The notes under the pieces: model-generated
Database searches by the model: none
What the model was told of the DNA's origin: nothing
The model's input: the letters and a program-made list of their open reading frames with translations, nothing else
Shown: piece by piece, positions 34,691 through 48,660 of the stretch
Position numbering within the stretch: position 1 is the stretch's first letter
Layout: each line of letters starts with the position of its first letter
Position numbers and translations under genes: made by a program
Source: Plumapathes pennacea
Taxonomy: Eukaryota > Cnidaria > Anthozoa > Antipatharia > Myriopathidae
DNA length: 64,000 nt
Direction of reading: 5' to 3'
Assembly: GCA_964036295.1 (NCBI GenBank)
Contig: OZ038463.1
Coordinates: 32,255,295 to 32,319,294 of the forward strand

Positions 34691-34947
34691 ACGACATGGT
34701 GTTCAGATTAGTACCCACGCAGGGCGTGGGAATAACTTCTTCCTCAGATCAAGCCCCGATGGAAACATTCAAACTCGTGGTGGCGGATCCTTGCCTCATG
34801 CAAAAGAGGTTTCCCCCTGTAAAACAAAATGCACAAAAATATAATAATGATCCAGAACAAGAAGTAGTATTTTTGTGATTAATTTCGTGCGCATAATCAC
34901 TGAATAGGACAGTTTGATAGGATCATATTATTAACAAAGCAGGGGTT

Positions 34948-35413
34948 CCCGGGGGGGGGGGGGGGGGGGGCGGGGGTACTCAAAGGACTTTTGTATGAGG
35001 AGGCTCCGCCGGGACTGTCAACCCCTTACTCTTTAAAATACCATCCTGGGGGCAAAATTGGGACCCTTTTATATACCTCCAGTACAAATGCACCCCTTTT
35101 TTATACCTGCCGTGGGGTCTGGGTCTAGCCCGAGCGTCCGGCAGACGATTCCACGGCGGGGTGCTTCCCACTTTCCGGTCTTCCCCCCCCCCCTTTTTTT
35201 TTTTTTTTTTCCCGGTTTTTCCTGGCGTTTTTCGTACCCCTTTAAAATACCAAAATTATTTCCTCACTCCACCCTTTTTATTGACCCTTTAAAATACCTA
35301 AAAAACGTCATTTTCCTATATCCTTTTTATACCTCGATCGTAAAAATACACCCCTTTCGGGCGGAGCCTCCCCGTATAGCCGATCATAGGGAGTACCCCC
35401 CCCCCCCCCCGGG
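34948..35413. mobile_element. 466-bp non-autonomous element with CCCGGGG(n)/C(n)GGG ends and 8-bp target duplication
   Basis: The element begins cccggggg, with a G run then cgggggtactcaaag, and ends gggagtacccccc with a C run then ggg. It is flanked by caggggtt at 34940 and 35414. The duplicate (about 52868-52876) has a single caggggtt and no element, which is the empty site. Inside are repeated ccctttaaaataccaaaat and tttttatacct phrases. An 8-bp duplication fits hAT-type integration. Diverged relatives are visible around 42840-42990 and 43320-43390. Confidence 0.85.
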
Positions 35414-35616
35414 CAGGGGTTTTATCAGAAGTCCTTGGTTTAAAAAAATGTCTACAAACTTGCGACTTACTGTAAAGAATCTATACAAACAGGTATTAAA
35501 AATCCTGTAAATTATTTAATGACAACATCAATCAATAAAGTTGTTTACACTGAAGTTCTAAAAAATAAACTACGAAATGAAGCTCCCGTAGGGGCTTGGG
35601 TAACAGAAAAAATGTC

Positions 35617-35760
35617 CATAGCTGAAGCTGTCTGCTTACGAGAATGGATAAATATAGAGTTTGACTGAGCCAGAGTACGAACAGGGCGGGCTTCGTAGAG
35701 GCGTCCATAAGTAGAGTTGTCCGCTCAATACGATTCTGTCCAGAGAGCTTCAACTGTATA
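35617..35760. mobile_element. decayed 'gctcttcg/gcggaca' MITE, present in both duplicates
   Basis: The left part agctgtctgcttacgagaat and right part gagagcttcaactgtata recall the ends of the 16198-16382 element. The same block occurs at about 53081-53219, so it predates the duplication. Confidence 0.6.
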
Positions 35761-36435
35761 CATTTCAAGGGCCGAAGATGCTGTCAATTATGTTGTGCAC
35801 TTTTACTATAGGTATCTTCAAATATATGTACTGTAGTGTGTGTACAGTCAAGTTCTGAGAAGAAAGGAACCTTTACAAGCAACTATTTGAGTTGCTATGG
35901 AGCATGTGCAAGGTCACACAGTTTACATTGCAAACACACATTACGATCCAACCAACAGTCATGATCAGCTAAATCGTAAACAACCAGCGGCATACTCTTT
36001 TGTAGCATGCATTTTAATCTTGCATAAACCAGTCTATTTGTGCATGATTTGCACTCATCAACAAATTAAATGATTGCTTGCAGGAGTTCCTTTCTCCTCC
36101 GGCATCTACAGCAAGGTATCTGATTTCACAAACAAAGAGCAGCAAATCTAATCATTCAAGACCCGATTGCTCTGAGCGAATACGGTAGCCGAAACTGGCG
36201 ACAGAAGCGTATCAAAACAATACTTCGAGGGAAAACGATCAGCATACAGATTATAATGCATTCTTGAAGTGATCGAGTTACAAGTTACGGGTAGAATATA
36301 TTTGTCACGGTGGTTGTTCGATTTCCATTAACATTTGTTGCTTGTCCTTTCTGAATAAGTATCCGAGTTTAACACAAAACGGCGTCTGAAGCTCCCGACT
36401 TGATTCCAAGCGCTGTTCCCTTTGCGGAGCCGCTT

Positions 36436-36642
36436 CTATTCATGATGCTGTCGGTTATAACATGTTTGTCGTCTTTTCTCTATACGTAATTGGCGCTGTT
36501 CGATCGTTTCACGATTCTGCCTTGCCCGTGCCTGTTCCCTTATCTTTTGAAGACTAGCTTCGCGAGACCGTTTTGTTTTAAGTTTCCACTTTTCAAATTC
36601 ATTTTCGTGAACGCAGTTACGTACAATTGTTGCTTCGTTCAA
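36436..36642 (-). pseudogene. arginine-rich repeat fragment, shorter duplicate
   Basis: This encodes a truncated form of the fragment at 53738-54097 (shared phrase REQARARQNRETIEQRQ). It lacks a short stretch (about 15 bp near 36433) present in the other copy, which closes the frame early. No independent function can be claimed. Confidence 0.5.
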
Positions 36643-37400
36643 ACCTTTTTTGACCTTGCTTTGACGCTAATCGATAATTATTATTACGTCATTGCCTTAG
36701 GCACCTGGCCTAAAAAGTCGCCCTAGACAGACTGACACACTGACGAACATTAAATTTCGAGATGGCGACCCGCTTGGAGTCTCCAAACAAGGCGATTTTG
36801 CTGCATTGGCGCCGTGATTATTACCCTCGCTTCGCTCGGGGATTAAAACAACGGAAAGTTTGCAAAACAAAATGACTAAAATATTCTTAGACTCAAGGCA
36901 TTATACAATATAAAGAATTCATGTAAACATTCTCATTTAATCAAATAACAAAAAAGCAACAAGGCTCATATATAGGCTGTACCTTACTCTAGTCTACCTA
37001 GATGATAGCAAAATGTGAGAAATGAGGGGGGGGGAGGGCTTAATGGAAGAAAATATTTTATTTACATGTACTTTTTAAAGTGGTGTATATGCTTTGGAGA
37101 AAGTTGTTAAAATGGGGGGGGAGGTTTATTAAAGGGTGGGGCTGAATAGAGAAGCTGCTGTTACTCCAAATTTCTATGGACTAAAAGGAGATAGGGGTTT
37201 TTCAAATATGTACATTACGTACTCAAGGTCGCCTAGGTAACGATGATCTATTATTTTCTAAAATAATTATGTAAGGGAGAAAGGTTCATGTTTCTTCAGA
37301 ACTGTGATCACGTGATACGTCACGTGATCAAACATAAGAGGATCAACCAGTTCCGGAGACAACTTAATACCCAGACCTTAGACTGCTTTAAAGGGGTTCA

Positions 37401-37406
37401 TTTATT
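37401..37406 (-). terminator. candidate poly(A) signal for endonuclease gene A
   Basis: AATAAA on the minus strand, about 180 bp past the stop at 37588. It is conserved at 54881-54886 in the duplicate. Confidence 0.5.
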
Positions 37407-37587
37407 ACATATCCAGTAACCTTTTTCAGAAAACACTGCACTGAATAAAAAGCACCATGACATCAATGTTTCAAGTTTAATTCACATACTGAGAATCTAC
37501 TTTCATTTTCTTGATAGGGTAATGGTATGGACGAATTTGCTTTTCATAGAAAGCTCACAATTCTTTCACAATCATTTGCAGTTACAG

Positions 37588-40361
<2,774 letters not shown>

Positions 40362-41700
40362 CTTTAAAATATCAACCTGTATGGGAAAAAGAGGGTCACT
40401 AAATGATTGTCATTGTTATACCAACTCAAACGCCTTTTCTGATTGAACAAGAACGTGTCACACGCTATGAGTCAAAACAGTCTAACTTCCCAGGGTGAAC
40501 AAAACTCACTAACTCCCTAGGGCAACAAAAACTTGAACTTTCGACTCGCACGTTATCAGGTCGTGCCCATTGAAACCGTGACAAATTTGGGTGCCAGTCG
40601 CACACAAACTTTTGTGTTTTTACTGAGTGTTAACCATTTACCAAAAAAAAAAAAAACAACGGAAATTTTGGCTGGAATGTAAAGGGAAAGGCTATTTCGG
40701 TTTGCCCGACCGTAAAATTTTTCGAAACAAACGGAACGTCTTGAGAGGTAGTCCAAAATTCCCAACCGGATATCCGAACGGAAGCGTGGCTACTAAGCTC
40801 ATTTCTGGTGGTTAATGGCGAATGATACACGCCAATCTCGAACAGAATTTCCCATTCGGAAGTTTTGCTTACCATTATACAAACCGTGGACCAGCCGGTT
40901 TTCCCGTGTAAATGGTAAACAAACACTGAAAATTATTGAGTTGGCCGGTTATAACAAAACACTTAATGACTGGCCCCACGGGAAACAGTGAGTTTTGTTT
41001 CCCATCGACCTTCAGTGCTCCTCTCGGCTTCGCCTGGGGGAGCATAGACTACAAGCAGTCCTTCTTTCCCAGCTTAGTCCGTCGAGCGAGAAACAAAAAA
41101 ATATTGGCGAGCGGATAATTCCAGTCTTGTTTGACACGGAGTCCTGGCTACCAAACCTGAGTGCTCCAGGGAACACGAGCTGAATATTTGCTTGTTTCTG
41201 TGGATTTCGACCATTGTAAACAAGGACTTTGTTTCTACTTTGTTCTGATGTAGTACTATGCAAATACTAAATTTGCACGTTTTTCATTGGATATACAGTA
41301 TGTTTGATTTCGTCTCGGCATCTGACATTCAACCAGGACAATGACTAACCACAATTAGATTCATTGTGATTTTCGGTACAAGAGAAACCGCATATTTTCC
41401 GTTGTTTGTATTTTGGTGCCCACACATCACAGCATAATAATGTAGTTCACAAAAGCTTAGGAATTTCCGCCTTTAATTCTGATGGAACTTCGACTAAACA
41501 AACGCTTCGTCATTCGACTTACTCTTCATTCTGTTTGCAGAATATTGAAATATGTCAACGAGGAATAATAGAAAAAAAGTCGACAATAAAGTGTAACAAA
41601 CATGTAGGTAGCACTTTACTACAAAGGCAGCCGGTAACAGTTGATGTACCAAGGCAGGCTACCTTTCATCAAGATTTGAGGGATCATTCCCGTTTCCGTG

Positions 41701-42420
41701 TGTCCATGTTCGATTAAGCGCCTAAATGTTGCAGTACATTAGTGTCTATGTAATTGCCTAAGATCTGGTCACAGGGTGTCCTGGCTCACTGAGAGCCTGG
41801 TTACAGTGTGTCCATGTTCGATTGAGCACTTAAATGTTGCAGTAGACTAGTGTCCATGTAATTGCTTAAGATCCGGTCACAGGGTGTCCTGGCTCACTGA
41901 GAGCCTGGTCACAGAGTGTCCATGTTCGATTAAGCACTTAAATGTTGCAGTAGACTAGTGTCCATGTAATTGCTCAAGATCCGGTCACAGGGTGTCCTGG
42001 CTCACTGAGAGCCTGGTCACAGAGTGTCCATGTTCGATTAAGCGCCTAAATGTTGCAGTACATTAGTGTCTATGTAATTGCCTAAGATCTGGTCACAGGG
42101 TGTCCTGGCTCACTGAGAGCCTGGTTACAGTGTGTCCATGTTCGATTGAGCACTTAAATGTTGCAGTAGACTAGTGTCCATGTAATTGCTCAAGATCCGG
42201 TCACAGGGTGTCCTGGCTCACAGAGAGTGTCCATGTTCAATTAAGCACCTAAATGTTTCAGTACACTAGTGTCTAGATGTAACTGTTTAAGATCTGGTCA
42301 CAGGGGGGCTCACAAAGAGCCTGGTCACAGTGTGTCCATGTCTAAATGTTGCAGTACACTAGTGTCAATGTAATTCCCAAGATCCAGTCACCGCGTGTAC
42401 AGAGTGTCCTTTGGTGTCTG
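41701..42420. repeat. 108-bp minisatellite, about 7 copies, with a 324-bp higher-order unit
   Basis: tgtccatgttcgatt recurs at 41701, 41809, 41917, 42025, 42133, 42228 and, degenerate, 42333. Copies 1 and 4 share the variants gcgcctaaatg and tctatgtaattgcctaaga, so three monomers form a 324-bp repeat. The last two copies carry deletions. Confidence 0.93.
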
Positions 42421-43440
42421 TTCAGTAATACATGTCATGCAACAATCACATAGGAGGTTGGCTATTAAACTTGATTGTATATCCTGTACTAAAACAATAA
42501 TTGTTAATAATTATTATTATTCTCTTCAGTGTCTGTAAATAGTGGTGGCCACAGCTATTCACCTCTATTATGGCAAATAATATTGTTAAACGGTGACACA
42601 GCTTATTGAACAATGATGACTATAAACTACACTCAAGATATTACATTTACATATACAATGGTGAAAGATGCTTTTATGTGGGAGCATAACAGAGATATGA
42701 TTTCAAAATAGGATAAGATTTCAAAATTTCAAGAGCTATTCAAGGCTTCCATGTGCAAGCACTTTTGCACTAGCAATCAAATTCAAGGGCTTTTCAAGAC
42801 TATACAAAAGGGAAAATTTTTCTTACTGCAGTTATATAAATGAGGTACCATTTTTTTTATGAGAAGTATATGAAGGGGATACCTTTTCTTTCAAAAATGG
42901 TATATTAAAGGGTAAGGGTTTGGACCTTGGGGCGAAGCGTCCCTGTATAAAACTTTACTGAGTACCTTTTGGGTACTCACCTCAAAAACGTGAAGAATCT
43001 TTCTTGCTGTCTCTTTTTTCATCCTAAATGGAAGACCAAAAAGCATAACCATTAGTTACATATATGCCTTTGCATTAAATAGAAGGCTGCCAGCTGATGC
43101 CCAGCCATGCACTACTGTGTGAGCACTGTCCACAGCAACTCTAAAGGGCATGGACCCAAACTAAATTGTAGGTTAAATTGATTGTTTACCAAATGTCCCT
43201 GCAATATTCAATCAGTAATTTACCTACAATAGGTTACCTGTTTCAGGAACAAACCAAAAAGTGTCTAATAAGATGATTTACCCCAATTACATTTAATATA
43301 TATGCGTGTTGGGACTAGCTTCTAGCCGGACTAGCTTCTGAACCTTTCGGGTGGAGCCTCCCTATACAGCTCATCACAAGGATTAACCCAGGAGCAAGAC
43401 CCTTTGAAAAACTTACATTCCTTTGTGCAGATTTCTCGTC
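42421..43440. other. no gene seen; diverged 'gggtactc' element fragments
   Basis: Mostly AT-rich. The stretches at about 42840-42990 and 43320-43390 resemble parts of the 34948-35413 element (ggcggagcctccc-like and tgagtacc-like words). Confidence 0.5.
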
Positions 43441-43450
43441 TGGTTATGGA

Positions 43451-43668
43451 CCTATCAATGTTAAGCCTGAGGGGGGGGATTTGACATTTCACCCTTCAAA
43501 AATGTCAAAATCCCCACCCTTGGGACAACACATTTGGTCAAAATTCCCCCATACCACACAAGAGCAGACAGTCACCTTTACCACTGCTATGTCAAAATCC
43601 CCACGTTGGGGCAACTGAACCTGTCAAATCCCCACCCCTCCCCCCCCCTCGGGCTTAACATTGATAGG
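43451..43668. mobile_element. 218-bp MITE with G/C-tract ends
   Basis: The left end cctatcaatgttaagcctga, followed by a G run, is mirrored by the C run and cgggcttaacattgatagg. Between them the phrase gtcaaaatccccac repeats. Confidence 0.85.
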
Positions 43669-44410
43669 TGCATTAAGCTCTACACACTGAACCCCAACCT
43701 TCAGACACCTTTTTTATTCACATTGTCAAATTAAAGAGTGTAATACCAAACGATAAAAAAATTATCATCTGTTTACTAAGTAATACTAATCTTGAATCAC
43801 TTTTTATTGAAGCTATTTGCAATGTGCAAATATGTCGGCGTTTGGGCGATAGTTGAATCGCTGTTCGGCCCATCTCATTAGGTCATTAAAATGCTCCCCC
43901 TCTAGGGGGCAAAAACTACTGAGTGGGGAGGAGCATGAAGTGTTATCCATATAAAAGCCGCCGTGGTACAGGTCCTGTGAGAAAGTTTGTCTTTTATTAT
44001 CTACTTAACACAAAGAATGCACAGAGAGATTTCCAGTGAAGGGTTTCTGTGCTAATGTTATAACTTTGCGACAGAATGCCAGAAGCTAAATTACCTCTCT
44101 GGGGAGGGGTTTTCTAAATATAATTGGATCTCTCACACGTGGAAGTCATTATTTAATGGCGGCTGTGAGCGTTGCCGATTCTTTGATTGCATGTGGAAAT
44201 CTGCTCCCCCTTCAGGCCCCGGCTGACATATCCGTAGTATCTGGCAAACAGGCGACACAGATTCACATTTAGAGCGACATTTCTGGACACATTTGCGAAT
44301 ATACGCTCCACTCACAAAAGAAGGAACACAGCTGTATGGTGTGACCATGACATATGTTTTGGCAAAGGTAAAAGCTTATTCCGAGTTTTTTTGCATTCGC
44401 TGATATATTT

Positions 44411-44888
44411 GTTGACACATGATTTCATGCCATAATTGCAAATGCAGATCGACTGTGGTATGTCTGAGTTGTTTGTTTATAAAATTGTCTCGAGCGGATT
44501 CTGTCACTAATGAAAAATCGACAGGAAATTTTACTGTGAATCCTTTTCACCACCGTTCGAATAGCAAGAGAAACAGGTTTGTTCGGCTGGAGTGTGTTAC
44601 ATTACGAAACTATTATAACGAGTCAAAATCTGGTTTACCTCGCATGATATGTTTGTTGACACATGATTTCATGACCAGATCGACTGTGGTTTGTCTGAGT
44701 TGTTTGTTTACAAAAATTGTCTCTAGCGGGTTTTGTCGCTAATGAAAAATCGACTGAAAAGTCGGCAGGAAATTTTACTGTGAATCTATTTCACCACCGT
44801 TCGAAGAGCACGAGAAACAGGTTTGTTTGGCTGGAGTGTGTTACGTTAATACGAAACTACTAGAACGAGTCAAAGTCTGGCTTACCTC
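44411..44888. repeat. 244-bp tandem duplication
   Basis: gttgacacatgatttcatg occurs at 44411 and 44655. Both copies continue through gatcgactgtggt.tgtctga, accaccgttcgaa and gtttgt.cggctggagtgtg to tttacctcgca, with some small indels. Confidence 0.9.
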
Positions 44889-46371
44889 GCAGAAATTTAC
44901 AGAACGACTTGAAATATTTTGGCAAGCTATACTTTCCTCCTTTTATGTTGATCAGCTCAAAATAATCATATAATAAACTGTCATGTTTGTGCATTTGTGT
45001 TTGGTCATGCATAAGTACGTAGCTGGCATAGTAGAACATAGTGTAAAACCCCGATCAAACGGTGATAATATTCAATGATAGTTCGTGCCCCGTTGTAACA
45101 CGAACTACCTATCATAGACTATCATCAACTAGCAAATAGCTTCACGTACGCTTTGCGGACCTATGTTTGTAAATGAAGGAGCCTTTGTATGGGACATTGA
45201 GTCATTGTGTTTGCACAATCTGTTAATAAATAAATAAATGTACCCAAGATTATATTGTTCACACTGTAATTCACACTGTATTAACTTGTGTTTTCCAGGA
45301 TGGCATTGTCTATCGGTACGAAAAAGGTCCCAAATACTTCAGCGTGAGAACCTTGGCGGTCACAAACTAACTACACAAACACAAAGACGCTGAGGAATCG
45401 AATTTCATGCATCTCAGAACGCACAAGATACCAAATACCTGGGCGATTTACCCATTCATAACATTATAAGTTGGTTATCAAGACACTAATATAAATCTGT
45501 TATTGAAGCAAGAAGCGAAAAACTAAGTATAAATACTATAAATACACTGCGCTTGTGAGGTGAAGCAATACCCAACCACGCTGCTCCGTTTCTAAATTAT
45601 ATGCTCACCTCAAAACGTCAATTCGTCGGTCGGCTTTTATTCCCTTGGACAAGCACTATCCCTCTCCCCTGATATCATCGTGTGCTGTATTACGGTAGCA
45701 AACTGGCCTCGTTTTTCAGGCCTCCCTGCACTGATTTTATACAATCCACATGGAAGGCGGCGGTGCGAGAACAGACGCCGCGTGAATGACGGGTAAAACC
45801 AGAACGGTCGCAAGCGACCCATGGGGTGGCGGAAGGGGAGAGTTGGAGGAGGGGAGGGGAGGGGACGATCCAACAAAATGTTTCTTTTCGCGTATTTCAA
45901 ACTGAGAAAAAATGTGCTGTGATCGAACATTGTTGAAATAATGTTTTACAGTCTACAGCCGTACATTTGAGTTTGTTTTGGCAGAAAGCAACGCCCGAAA
46001 TTATAGAGCGCATTTAAACACGTCTTCCAGCTGCCGCGATCGTGGAATACACATGACCGTTGGTTGATTTTCGCTCAGCTTTATATTTCACTCTGGAAAA
46101 TGTTAGTATCATTGACAAAAGTAATTAAATGAGCGAAAAACTCTAAGAACAAGAAAAACTTATTTAATTGAATTTCAGACGAGAACAGAATAACTGAACG
46201 AATAATGCACGTCCATCAACTTGATTGGCCGCTCTGACTACTAGCTGTTTTTCTTTAAATTGCTAAATTCGAATTTCAAACTGGAACATTAATGAATTGG
46301 AGTGAAAGCACGTGAAAAAAATTTTGAGCAATGTCCGGTCCGTTTCCTCTCCACTGCCGCCACATCTCTCC
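44889..46371. other. no gene supported
   Basis: Only short frames. An acceptor-like ttttccag at about 45290-45298 precedes a short open stretch (DGIVYRYEKGPKYFSVRT) ending in TAA near 45370, which could be a stray exon. G-rich sequence is at 45840-45870. Confidence 0.35.
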
Positions 46372-47546
46372 TCAAGGAAGGCCTGCAGATCGCACCGCCT
46401 GATTCCCTTCCAGTTTCTTGGTTCCTTGTTTTAAGGTGCTCCAAGCAGACTCTATATTCTTAGTGTGGACCCCTGTACCTGGATCCACGAAATTTCGAGC
46501 GTGAACCACGACTCTGTGTCTGGAGACATTGGGTAAAATCTGATCCAGGCCGTGGTACGCTCCCCAATCATCGGTGTGGATCTCACTTTCGGGTCGAAGA
46601 CACCGTTCAATGATGGGTAGCAGCGTGGCTCGATCTCGTCGTCTTACTACTTGAAAGTAACCCCGGGCTGGCGTAAACTCTGTGGTGACAATGCCAAACA
46701 CCCAGCTGTCCTCCCTTGGTCTTCTTCCCCTGTGGTACTAAAAGGTAATGGAAAGTTAATAAGCCTTTTACAGTCCCATCTCCAATTATAAATGAAATGT
46801 GCTTCTCATTTTACACGCGACCGAAGAGGTTATTGTTCTATATTACGGAACGGGTCAAAAATAGCCTTTTGGCACGATAAACGTCCTGTATGCCATGTTA
46901 AACGGACTCATTCCAAACATTACACAAAATATGTTCCGCCGGAACATTTACAATACCAACAAGAGAGTATCTGAGAACACTTACTTTGGCTTTGTGATTA
47001 AATTTTCTTTCATCGCACATGGTGATGTATGTGGGACCTCCAAACGGAATAACGGGTCGGCGATGAATGTCAACTGAGCAAACGTCTTCCAACCGGCGAT
47101 AAATCTTGTTCACCAGATTTTTGTTGAGAGATAGCTTTTTAGCGGTCTTTTTCTGTGGGTCATCCTCTGCCCAGAAGTAAATCACTAAGAGCAAGTCGCC
47201 CAAAGAGGTCTTCGGGAACTCTGAAAAAAAGCTGTTGGTTCTTAGACTCCTCTTCTTTCGGCATGCTCTGCACCTCCTAACAAAAAGAACGTAAAACAAC
47301 CTTGGGAATTGAGCCAAACAGTGTAAGACTCCAACAACAAGGACATGCGAGAAGAACAAATTATCCGACGCGGTTAACTCACCACTGGAAAGCGTCGACG
47401 TGCGTTGCATTCCTGGCGACCAGATCCATATTTAAATCGCAATTCTCACATTGAAGTGGATCAGGAAGTAATGATCGCCTTCGCAACCAATTTACTAATG
47501 CCAGTGGATTCCCTCTCTTCAGATCCATGAAATAATGAAGATCCAT
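46372..47546 (-). CDS. ISXO2/IS1595-like DDE transposase gene with two introns (273 aa)
   Basis: Exons in coding order: 47383-47546, 46985-47276, 46372-46737, with GT/AG borders and matching phases (2, then 0). The N-terminal part has paired cysteines ([22 protein letters not shown]). The catalytic domain has [14 protein letters not shown] (first Asp), [12 protein letters not shown] (second Asp) and [11 protein letters not shown] (Glu), so the DDE triad is kept. Family role: DNA transposition by cut and paste; many such genes in animal genomes are immobile. A frame change just before the stop is likely: the expected C-terminal L-x-x-FLEE continuation is open in the next frame (see findings). 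I see no flanking inverted repeats, so it may be an orphan or domesticated copy. Confidence 0.85.
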
Positions 47547-47756
47547 TCTAAACTCACGAGTCAAGAGTTATTGTTTGTGGGCTTGTCCTATTGTTTTTCT
47601 TGAAAAGTAAAATCACGCGAGTGATTGCTATTATGACGTCAAATGGCAGTTTTGGTGACAGACAAAGAGACTATTTTTATGCACTAGCACCTTTAATGAA
47701 TGCAAAATGATGCGCAAGATCAAAGCCGCTGTTACTTCGAAAGCTTTCTAACTTGT

Positions 47757-48225
47757 AGGTTGGTTGTGATCGTCCGGGTTAGGTAGTCTCCAGAAAGACT
47801 GTTGTTGGTGACTGACGTTTCGACTACCTGAGCGGAAGTCATCTTCAGAGTCAAGTGAAAAGTATTCGTCAGATGGCGGTATATATGTCTCTGGTTGTAG
47901 AAGTGATTGGTCCGTTATGTCGGTCTATGGTTGGTCGAGTCGGCTTGGTTGTGTTTCGTTATTGGTCAGTTGATGTTCTTTTGTCCTGTTGATTAGTCTA
48001 TTGTTCGTTCGGTTGCGTTTGATGTCATCTATCAGTCGTTTGTAAGGTGCCGGTAGTTGTTGGCATCTGTTGAGTGGTCTCCTGCTCCAAGTGCAATAAA
48101 GACGTTGCGCGGGAAGTACAGGCCGGCCACCAGTCAGAGGGCTGCTCTTTTGCCACGATGGATTGCCCTCTGGGCTGTGGAGAACGATATCCTCGGTATG
48201 TAATTTGGTCGAGTTTATCATCTCA
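47757..48225 (-). mobile_element. 3' end of a retroelement, possibly Penelope-like
   Basis: Read on the minus strand, a Asn/Thr-rich open frame (47925-48221, with DDIKRNRTNNRLINRTK) ends in a stop. An untranslated tail follows with gactctgaagatgacttccg, gtagtcgaaacgtcagtcac and a terminal inverted piece ccggacgatcacaa. The same terminus forms the fold-back at 9646-9735. The family assignment is inference from memory of similar coral repeats, not from a search. Confidence 0.5.
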
Positions 48226-48660
48226 ATTTCAGCATGAATTCAATTCTATATGATCTGCTACTTCTCAGTTATATTTTGCACTTTCTCGATTTCCTTATTC
48301 AATTGTACTATATAACTTAGATGTAATACTTATGCTCAATACTCCCGCGCATATAATACCAGTATGCAGTAAACTCACGACGGTGCACGCGCTGTGGTGG
48401 GTGTGGTAGAGCACTCCAAGAGACCGCCGTGCATAATTTGAAATTAGTTCAATATTTCTTAGTGGTTGTGAAAAGGAAAGGTAACAGAAAGATTTCGAGA
48501 GGTCATTCTCTCAGCTTCTAACAAAAATATAAATGTTTCTTGAAATATTAAAGCTGACCTTATTCCCTTTCCTCTAAATTATCCACCCAGCACTTAGTGA
48601 CGTCTGATTCAGGTTATTACAGTAAGAGACCATAAAGCCTTGTTTCTTTTATCTGTATAG

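Noticed and set aside
35058-35510. 150-codon plus-strand frame
   Set aside because: It lies almost wholly inside the 466-bp non-autonomous element and reflects its T/C-rich repeats.
43949-43980. TATA-like box (atataaaagccgcc) as a promoter
   Set aside because: No gene start or splice pattern follows it; the signal alone is too weak.
46372-47410. Bacterial insertion sequence or contamination
   Set aside because: The transposase is interrupted by two GT/AG introns in matching phases and lies in anthozoan-like repeat context.
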